Assembly: GCA_029054485.1 (NCBI GenBank)
Contig: JAIDFD010000105.1
Span: 1-12,073, forward strand
Direction of reading: 5' to 3'
Source of the DNA: Clostridia bacterium
GTDB lineage: Bacteria; Bacillota; Clostridia; Christensenellales; Borkfalkiaceae
Length of the DNA stretch: 12,073 bases
Part shown: positions 1-5,135 of the stretch, one piece after another
How positions within the stretch are numbered: the first letter of the stretch is position 1
Layout of the letters: each line of letters begins with the position of its first letter
Position numbers and translations under genes: made by a program
Notes under the pieces: model-generated
Databases searched by the model: none
What the model was told of the DNA's origin: nothing
What the model saw: only the letters and a program-made list of their open reading frames with translations

Positions 1-1200
1 TAAAAGGTAGAGCGCGGCAATCTGCCCCGCGTAAGATTTTGTTGCGGCAACGCAGATTTCGGGTCCGGCGGCAACGTGTATAACCACGGCCGCGATTCCC
101 GTCAGTTGCGAGTAGGGCGCGTTTGTCACCGCGACCACGCGCGCGTTACTGATTTTTGCAAGGCGGGCGGCTTCAACCGTGTCGGCGGTTTCGCCGCTCT
201 GACTTATTGCTACAACCAAAGTTTTTTCATCGACGACGGGATTTTTATAGCGGAACTCGCCCGCGATTTCAGCCTCGCAGGGGATTCGGGCGAACTGCTC
301 AATATATCTTTTTGCGACCAGTCCGCTGTTGTAAGCCGTGCCGCAACCCGTTAAAATTACGCGGTTTATGCCTAAGCAGATATTTTTAAGCTCCCCCTCC
401 GCCGTATGAAAAACTGCACATGTGTTCGATATTGCACGCGGCACTTCGCGTATCTCTTTGAGCATATAGTGGGGGCAGCCGCCCAGTTCTAAATTTGCGG
501 GAGTTGCAAGGTTGGGGCGGATTTTCCGCTCGGCGGGATTTAAATCGCAGTCGAAAATTTTTATTCCCTCGCTGTCAATCAGTGCGAAGTCGCCGTCCTC
601 CAAAACGCTTATGTCCCTGCACAGCCCCGCAAGGGCGGGGGCGTCGCTCGCCGCATAATTTCCGTCCGCGCCGCATCCGACTATTACGGGGCTTTTATAC
701 TTGACCGCGGCAATGCCGTTGTAATCGGTGCATATGACCACTATTGCATACGAACCCGTCAAAAGGTCGGCGACTTTTTTCAGCGCAGGCAAAAGTCCGC
801 CGTCGTAAAATTTGTCCAAAAGTCTGACAATAATTTCGCTGTCGGTATCGGACGAAAACTTAACATCGGGAAAATATTTCTGTTTTAGTTCGGTAAAGTT
901 TTCTATTATTCCGTTATGTACTATGGCAAATTTACCTGCCGCGTGGGGGTGGGCGTTTACGTCCGAAGGTTTGCCGTGCGTAGCCCAGCGCGTGTGCCCT
1001 ATGCCGATATTCCCGCTTAAATCGTCCACGCAATTTTCAAGCTTGCAGACTTTTCCCTGACGTTTGACTATTGAAATCTGACCCTTTGACAGAGTGGCTA
1101 TACCCGCCGAGTCATAGCCCCTGTATTCAAGTTGTTTTAATCCGCCGTAAATAATATCCGAAGCCCTGCGCCGCAGGGCGCAGCCGACGATTCCGCACAT
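1..1200 (-). CDS. glmS: Glutamine--fructose-6-phosphate aminotransferase GlmS (partial, C-terminus beyond left edge)
   Basis: GlmS makes glucosamine-6-phosphate from fructose-6-phosphate and glutamine, the first committed step of amino-sugar supply for peptidoglycan. It is cytosolic. The reading frame starts at an ATG on the minus strand at 1200 and is still open at base 1, giving 400 codons of a family that is usually about 600. The protein begins MCGIVGCA, so Cys2 is the N-terminal nucleophile of the glutaminase domain. RGYDSAG and GHTRWATHG are also standard glutaminase motifs. The first sugar-isomerase (SIS) domain begins near residue 280, with CGTAYNSG near 287, then SQSGETADT and ATKSYAGQ. 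The second SIS domain lies outside the window. A GGAG ribosome binding site sits about 7 nt before the ATG. The gene starts 21 bp after the glmM stop, so the two are presumably co-transcribed. I see no glmS ribozyme in front of it. Confidence 0.97.
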   Translation of the reverse strand, partial: MCGIVGCALRRRASDIIYGGLKQLEYRGYDSAGIATLSKGQISIVKRQGKVCKLENCVDDLSGNIGIGHTRWATHGKPSDVNAHPHAAGKFAIVHNGIIENFTELKQKYFPDVKFSSDTDSEIIVRLLDKFYDGGLLPALKKVADLLTGSYAIVVICTDYNGIAAVKYKSPVIVGCGADGNYAASDAPALAGLCRDISVLEDGDFALIDSEGIKIFDCDLNPAERKIRPNLATPANLELGGCPHYMLKEIREVPRAISNTCAVFHTAEGELKNICLGINRVILTGCGTAYNSGLVAKRYIEQFARIPCEAEIAGEFRYKNPVVDEKTLVVAISQSGETADTVEAARLAKISNARVVAVTNAPYSQLTGIAAVVIHVAAGPEICVAATKSYAGQIAALYLL

Positions 1201-1221
1201 ATATTCACTCCGATTTATAAA

Positions 1222-2547
1222 TTATTTTAATCCGCCTACGATTTTTTTAAGCTTGTCGCAGGCGGCAAGACAGTTTTCGTAATTTTCACCCTCTGCCATA
1301 ATTCTTACAACCTCTTCCGTACCCGAGGGGCGGACGACCAGCCGCACGCCCAGCTCGTTTGAAATTTTTTCTCTGTCTTTTGCAAGGCGCGCCGCCGCAA
1401 CAACCTTGTCTTTGACCGCGATATTCACGCTCGCCTGCGGAAAAGATTTATAGTCTTTTAAAAGCTGTAAAAGATTTTTCTTCTGCTCTATAACCGCTTC
1501 CATTATCATAATGGCGGTGACCAGCCCGTCGCCCGTTGTTTCGTATTTCGAAAATACAACGTGACCGCTCCGCTCGCCGCCCAGAACCGCGCCCGTCCGT
1601 GTCATTTCATCGCACACGTTTTTGTCGCCGACGTCGCAGACCGCGCAATCTATTCCGCGCGACAATAAACTCTTTATAAGTCCGCCGTTGCTTAAAACTG
1701 TGCAGACAATTTTATTTCCCGAAAGCTCGCCCCGCTTTTTGAGGTAGTCGGCGCAGATATAAAGTATCTCATCACCGGTAACCACTTCGCCCCGTCCGTC
1801 CACGCAGATACATCTGTCCGCATCGCCATCGAAGGCAAAGCCTATATCCAGCGAATTGTTTTTTACGAGTTCGACAAGTCTTTCTATATGGGTGGAGCCC
1901 ACGCCGTCGTTCACATTAGTGCCGTTGGGTGAAACTCCGACGACGTAAGTTTTTGCGCCCAGCGCGTCAAACACGCTCCGCGCAATCTGCCACGCGCTTC
2001 CGTTCGCCGCGTCAAGCCCCACGCGCATACCTTTATAAGAACAGGTTGAAAGGGATATGAGATGACCGATATAGCGGTTGCGCCCCGAAACGTAGTCAAC
2101 CGTACGCCCGATTGCTCCGCCCGAAGCGAAAGGGATTTCACCGAGTCTACCGTCTATATAATCCTCTATCTGCAAAACCGCGCTCTCTTCCAGTTTTTCG
2201 CCCGCGGAGTTCATAATTTTTATGCCGTTATCGAAGTAAGGATTGTGACTTGCGGAAATCATAATGCCGCAGTCAAAACCGTCGCAACGGGTTATGTATG
2301 ATACCGAAGGGGTGGTGGTGACGTGCAAAATGTATGCGTCCGCACCCGAAGCGGTCAGTCCCGCCGCAAGCGAGTATTCGAGCATATAGGAAGAGAGCCG
2401 CGTGTCTTTTCCTATGACCGCGCGGCATCTTGCACCCTTGCCGCCGTACATATGACCCAAAATTCTTCCGACTTTATATGCGTGTTCGGCGGTGATAGTT
2501 ACGCCCGCCTCGCCGCGGAAGCCGTCCGTTCCAAAATATTTGCCTAT
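1222..2547 (-). CDS. glmM: Phosphoglucosamine mutase GlmM, apparent ATA start codon
   Basis: GlmM converts glucosamine-6-phosphate to glucosamine-1-phosphate on the way to UDP-N-acetylglucosamine. Conventional start codons allow only an ATG at 2460 (412 residues). The same frame, however, continues upstream and encodes the family N-terminus GKYFGTDGFRGEAGVTIT, preceded by ATA at 2545-2547. An in-frame TAG at 2566-2568 closes the frame, and no ATG, GTG or TTG lies between it and the GKYFGTDG block. GGGAGG at 2554-2559 is 6 nt before the ATA. From the ATA the protein has 441 residues, normal for GlmM. The phosphoserine of SASHNP becomes Ser100 and the metal site DGDADR falls at 240-245, close to characterised GlmM numbering. 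GGERSG (about 333-338) binds sugar and RPSGTEEVVR (from about 406) binds phosphate. It is the first gene of a pair with glmS. The ATA could be a real rare start or a base error or SNP for ATG. Confidence 0.95.
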   Translation of the reverse strand: MGKYFGTDGFRGEAGVTITAEHAYKVGRILGHMYGGKGARCRAVIGKDTRLSSYMLEYSLAAGLTASGADAYILHVTTTPSVSYITRCDGFDCGIMISASHNPYFDNGIKIMNSAGEKLEESAVLQIEDYIDGRLGEIPFASGGAIGRTVDYVSGRNRYIGHLISLSTCSYKGMRVGLDAANGSAWQIARSVFDALGAKTYVVGVSPNGTNVNDGVGSTHIERLVELVKNNSLDIGFAFDGDADRCICVDGRGEVVTGDEILYICADYLKKRGELSGNKIVCTVLSNGGLIKSLLSRGIDCAVCDVGDKNVCDEMTRTGAVLGGERSGHVVFSKYETTGDGLVTAIMIMEAVIEQKKNLLQLLKDYKSFPQASVNIAVKDKVVAAARLAKDREKISNELGVRLVVRPSGTEEVVRIMAEGENYENCLAACDKLKKIVGGLK

Positions 2548-2553
2548 AAAACA

Positions 2554-2559
2554 CCTCCC
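2554..2559 (-). promoter_or_regulatory. Ribosome binding site deciding the glmM start
   Basis: Reads GGGAGG on the minus strand (GGGAGGTG in full), 6 nt before the ATA at 2547. Its strength and spacing support initiation at the ATA rather than at the ATG 87 bases downstream. Confidence 0.8.
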
Positions 2560-2581
2560 GCGGCACTATTTTTCCGGTGCA

Positions 2582-2647
2582 TTTTCATACATATGAACGG
2601 GCGCGGCAAACCGCCGCCGGATGAGCGCAGACACATATGTATGAAAA
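2582..2647. repeat. 14-bp perfect inverted repeat with inner GC hairpin upstream of glmM
   Basis: The left arm TTTTCATACATATG (2582-2595) is the exact reverse complement of the right arm CATATGTATGAAAA (2634-2647). The 38-nt interior holds a small stem, GCGGC (2603-2607) with GCCGC (2613-2617). The structure lies just upstream of the glmM ribosome binding site and could be an mRNA leader structure or a protein operator. No T run follows it, so it does not look like a terminator. Confidence 0.7.
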
Positions 2648-2672
2648 ACTCATATGCCCCGTATTCCATATG
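2590..2672. repeat. Cluster of four CATATG palindromes
   Basis: CATATG occurs at 2590-2595, 2634-2639, 2651-2656 and 2667-2672, with a related CATATT at 2708-2713. Successive starts are 44, 17, 16 and 41 bp apart. The first two copies are the inner ends of the inverted repeat arms. This may be a multi-site operator in the glmM/ktrB divergent region. I saw no convincing glmM promoter here. No gene is apparent in 2548-2834. Confidence 0.5.
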
Positions 2673-2751
2673 CGTTGAAAAGGCAAAGACCGAATACTCC
2701 GCATACTCATATTATGCAAAACCGCGTCCGAAAGGTTACGGCGATAAAAAA

Positions 2752-2780
2752 TTGACTTTTATTTTGCAAATACTTATAAT
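2752..2780 (+). promoter_or_regulatory. Sigma-A promoter for ktrBA
   Basis: -35 TTGACT at 2752-2757, a 17-bp spacer, then a perfect -10 TATAAT at 2775-2780. Transcription should start near 2787, giving a leader of about 48 nt before the ktrB ATG at 2835. Confidence 0.85.
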
Positions 2781-2788
2781 TAATGACA

Positions 2789-2826
2789 GGGTGCTCCCCT
2801 CCCCTTCGATTATTTTGGGCGCACCC
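2789..2826 (+). promoter_or_regulatory. Leader hairpin at the predicted 5' end of ktrB mRNA
   Basis: GGGTGC (2789-2794) pairs with GCACCC (2821-2826), and CCC (2796-2798) pairs with GGG (2817-2819), with one T/C mismatch between the two segments. The stem begins 1-2 nt after the predicted transcription start and ends 8 nt before the ktrB ATG. No purine-rich ribosome binding site is present between hairpin and ATG. The loop is C-rich (CTCCCC), which would pair with AGGAGG-like sequence. The leader is too short for a ydaO-type c-di-AMP riboswitch. Confidence 0.55.
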
Positions 2827-2834
2827 AAAACTTT

Positions 2835-4199
2835 ATGAAGAAAAAAATAAAATTCAAACTTTCAATATGGCGCATACTCGCCCTCGGCTATCTCATAACG
2901 ATGTTTTTGGGCAGTGTGCTTTTGATACTGCCCTTTGCAACCAAGTCGGGACAGTCCACTTCCTATATAGACGCGCTGTTTACGGCGGCGAGCGCAACTT
3001 TTATAACAGGACTTGCACCCTACGACACCGCCACCCACTGGACTCTGTTCGGTCAGCTTGTAATGCTGTTTCTGATACAGCTCGGCGGACTGGGATTTAT
3101 GACGGTCGTATCCGTTATTTTCGTTATGTTCAAACACGGCATGGGTCTGAACGAGCGGCGGGTTATGATGATGGACGCCGGCGGCGGAAGCACCGTTCTG
3201 ACGGGCGTAAAAAAACTGGTTATCCGCATCGTTGCAGGCTCTTTGATTATCGAAGCGGTCGGGGCGCTTCTTCTGTGCATTAGGTTTATCCCGCAGTTCG
3301 GCGCGCTGAAAGGCATTTACTTTTCAATCTGGCACTCGGTTTCCGCGTTCTGCAATGCAGGCTTTGATTTGATGGGCACTGCGGACGCGCCCGCAATCTC
3401 TCTTACTAATTATGCCACCGACCCCCTCGTATCCCTGACAATCTGCTGTCTGATAGTTTTGGGCGGCTTGGGCTTTTGCGTGTGGGGCGAGGTTTTGGAC
3501 ATAAAATTCAATCTTAAAAAAGCTTCGCTGAATACCAAAGTAATCTTGATAGTCAACGCAATTCTTTTAATCGGCGGCACTCTCTTATACCTGCTGTTTG
3601 AAAGAAACAACAACTTTTACGAGGACTTTAACTTCGGCGAAAAGCTCCTCGCCTCCATTTTCAATTCCACAACGGCGAGGACGGCGGGCTTTTCCACAAC
3701 GCCCGTAAGCAGTTTATCCGACAGCGGATTTTTGCTGACGATACTGCTAATGTTTATCGGCGGAAGCTCGGGCTCGACCGCGGGCGGACTTAAAGTCGGA
3801 ACCTTTGCGGTTATCACTATGGGTATGATCGGCGTGTTCCGCGGAAGAAAGGATATAAATATAGGAAAACGGCGCATAGACAACTCGCTTGTTGCGCGCG
3901 CGCTGGCGATTCTCACCGCCTGCCTTATGACGGTAATTATTTCCACTTTGATAATCTGCGGCGTTGAACCGCACGAAGTCGCGCACTTCGACGACGCGCT
4001 GTTTTTAAGCGTTTCCGCTCTCAGTACGGCGGGACTGGGCACCTGCGATATTGCAAGCTTCTGCTGGCTGTCAAAATTAATTCTTATAATTTTAATGCTC
4101 GCGGGCAGAGTGGGCGTTCTCACCTTTGCCCTCGCCCTCGGCGAAAAGAAAACAACGGCTGAAATCAGACGGCCGATTGAAAATATATTAATAGGTTAA
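2835..4199 (+). CDS. ktrB: Ktr/Trk-type potassium uptake channel subunit KtrB
   Basis: Integral membrane K+ translocating subunit of a KtrAB system, 454 residues, a normal length. Four pseudo-repeats each carry a selectivity-filter segment: TGL with Gly59, CNAGF with Gly176, TAGFS with Gly285, and STAGLG with Gly400. The intramembrane gating loop GGSSGSTAGGLK lies at 309-320. AGRVGVLTF near 423-431 is the conserved Arg segment of the last helix. The N-terminus MKKKIKFKLSIWRILALGYL is basic, then hydrophobic. The ATG at 2835 is the only usable start, because an in-frame stop lies at 2784-2786 with no ATG, GTG or TTG between. It lacks a visible ribosome binding site. It is followed by ktrA 37 bp downstream and is transcribed from the promoter at 2752-2780. 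KtrB, TrkH and KtrD are homologues; the adjacent single-RCK regulator favours KtrB. Confidence 0.96.
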   Translation: MKKKIKFKLSIWRILALGYLITMFLGSVLLILPFATKSGQSTSYIDALFTAASATFITGLAPYDTATHWTLFGQLVMLFLIQLGGLGFMTVVSVIFVMFKHGMGLNERRVMMMDAGGGSTVLTGVKKLVIRIVAGSLIIEAVGALLLCIRFIPQFGALKGIYFSIWHSVSAFCNAGFDLMGTADAPAISLTNYATDPLVSLTICCLIVLGGLGFCVWGEVLDIKFNLKKASLNTKVILIVNAILLIGGTLLYLLFERNNNFYEDFNFGEKLLASIFNSTTARTAGFSTTPVSSLSDSGFLLTILLMFIGGSSGSTAGGLKVGTFAVITMGMIGVFRGRKDINIGKRRIDNSLVARALAILTACLMTVIISTLIICGVEPHEVAHFDDALFLSVSALSTAGLGTCDIASFCWLSKLILIILMLAGRVGVLTFALALGEKKTTAEIRRPIENILIG

Positions 4200-4204
4200 A
4201 AATA

Positions 4205-4222
4205 AAAGCGCGGTCGCGCTTT
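4205..4222 (+). repeat. Intercistronic hairpin between ktrB and ktrA
   Basis: AAAGCGCG (4205-4212) and CGCGCTTT (4215-4222) are perfectly complementary around a GT centre. It sits directly upstream of the ktrA ribosome binding site (GGAG near 4225). It may tune translation or stability of ktrA mRNA. The T run is only three bases, so strong termination is unlikely. Confidence 0.5.
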
Positions 4223-4236
4223 ACGGAGATAGAAAA

Positions 4237-4893
4237 ATGAAATCTGTTTTACTTATAGGTATGGGAAGATTCGGTCAGACCCTCGGCGAAAAGCTTTTAA
4301 GTATGGGCAACGAGGTTATGATAGTCGATAAGGACGAGGACGTGGTAAACTCGCTCGCCCCCAAATACACCAACGCAATAATAGCAAACTGTATGAATGC
4401 GGACAACCTGCAAGCGATGGATATTCCGTCCTTCAACGTCTGCGTAGTAACCATAGGCGACGATTTTCAGTCGTCTTTGGAGATTACCTCTATCCTGAAA
4501 GACTTGGGCGCGAAGTATGTTGTATCCCTTGCCAACACCGAAATCCAGAGGAAGTTCCTCTTCCGCGTCGGCGCGGACGAGGTTATTTACCCCAACAAGG
4601 ACATTGCCGAAAAGCTTGCGGTGAAGCTGAACAGCGGAAACGTTTACGACTATATCGAAGTTGATTCACAGCACGCTATTTTCGAAATCGCCGTGCCCCA
4701 GAAATGGCACGGAAAAAACCTGATTGAAACAAACCCGCGCGCAAAATACGGGCTGAATATACTGCTTATCAAAAAGGGCAAAAATATTGTGCCCTCGCCC
4801 GCACCCACCTACACATTTGAAGAGGGCGATTTGATAATGGTGTTCGGCAACAAAGAACAAATCCTAAACTTTTCAAATAAACATTCCGTCTAA
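4237..4893 (+). CDS. ktrA: Potassium channel regulatory subunit KtrA (RCK protein)
   Basis: Cytosolic gating subunit of the KtrAB K+ importer, 218 residues, typical of KtrA rather than the doubled TrkA. The RCK_N domain starts with a Rossmann fold: the nucleotide loop is GMGRFG (Gly8, Gly10, Gly13), and acidic Asp31 at the end of the second strand (VMIVDKDED) is expected to contact the ribose of ATP/ADP or NAD. The RCK_C domain covers roughly 135-215, a segment which in this family can bind c-di-AMP. The ATG at 4237 has GGAG upstream at a workable distance. It is the second gene of the ktrBA operon and is followed by the terminator at 4966-4996. There are no anomalies in the reading frame. 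Confidence 0.96.
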   Translation: MKSVLLIGMGRFGQTLGEKLLSMGNEVMIVDKDEDVVNSLAPKYTNAIIANCMNADNLQAMDIPSFNVCVVTIGDDFQSSLEITSILKDLGAKYVVSLANTEIQRKFLFRVGADEVIYPNKDIAEKLAVKLNSGNVYDYIEVDSQHAIFEIAVPQKWHGKNLIETNPRAKYGLNILLIKKGKNIVPSPAPTYTFEEGDLIMVFGNKEQILNFSNKHSV

Positions 4894-4907
4894 AAGCCTT
4901 AGGCTTT
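4893..4907 (+). repeat. Small hairpin immediately after ktrA
   Basis: AAAGCC TTA GGCTTT is a 6-bp perfect stem that overlaps the last base of the ktrA stop codon. No T run follows, so it is probably an mRNA 3'-end stabiliser or chance. Confidence 0.35.
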
Positions 4908-4965
4908 GCGATGTATCTTTATTGCGTTAGCTGAATAAAACTTTATCACTAATCAAACTTAAATT

Positions 4966-4996
4966 GCCCGCCGCGCTGAAAGCGCGGCGGGCTTTT
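4966..4996 (+). terminator. Rho-independent terminator of ktrBA
   Basis: Twelve-bp perfect GC-rich stem, GCCCGCCGCGCT (4966-4977) with AGCGCGGCGGGC (4981-4992), GAA loop, followed by TTTT. The AAATT on the left side could give some activity on the minus strand. Confidence 0.88.
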
Positions 4997-5014
4997 ATGT
5001 GCATAGCTAATTAA

Positions 5015-5057
5015 GGCGGGGCGGCTTTGTTTACAAAGCCGCCCCGCCGTTATTTTT
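5015..5057. terminator. Second hairpin terminator between convergent ktrA and the SbcC-like gene
   Basis: Fifteen-bp perfect stem, GGCGGGGCGGCTTTG (5015-5029) with CAAAGCCGCCCCGCC (5034-5048), TTTA loop. GTTATTTTT follows on the plus strand. It backs up the first terminator. Termination of the minus-strand operon here is possible, but the T tract on that side is poor. Confidence 0.65.
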
Positions 5058-5063
5058 ACCTAA

Positions 5064-5124
5064 TGTCATTCTGAGCTTGTCAAAGAATCTTTTGCGGTAT
5101 TGCGTAAGCAACTATACCGCAAAA
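5064..5124. repeat. Probable dispersed intergenic repeat with 11-bp inverted repeat
   Basis: The stretch GTCATTCTGAGC followed by CAAAGAATC (5065-5089) resembles a short repeat I recall as scattered between genes in many bacteria. It abuts a perfect inverted repeat, TTTTGCGGTAT (5090-5100) with ATACCGCAAAA (5114-5124). A nested TTGC/GCAA stem lies inside. It ends 11 bp before the stop of the minus-strand ATPase. The repeat identity is from memory, not a search. Confidence 0.45.
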
Positions 5125-5135
5125 TCACCGCCAAT

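Noticed and set aside
76..1060. Several plus-strand ORFs at the left end
   Set aside because: All are antisense shadows of glmS, whose minus-strand frame is uninterrupted and matches the family throughout.
2323..2838. 171-codon plus-strand ORF overlapping the 5' end of glmM and the divergent spacer
   Set aside because: It is antisense to glmM, and the translation is low-complexity with no family features. The spacer instead carries regulatory repeats and the ktrB promoter.
2783..3283. Plus-strand ORF starting at the ATG at 2783 and overlapping ktrB
   Set aside because: It starts upstream of the predicted transcription start, and its arginine-rich translation is an out-of-frame reading of ktrB.
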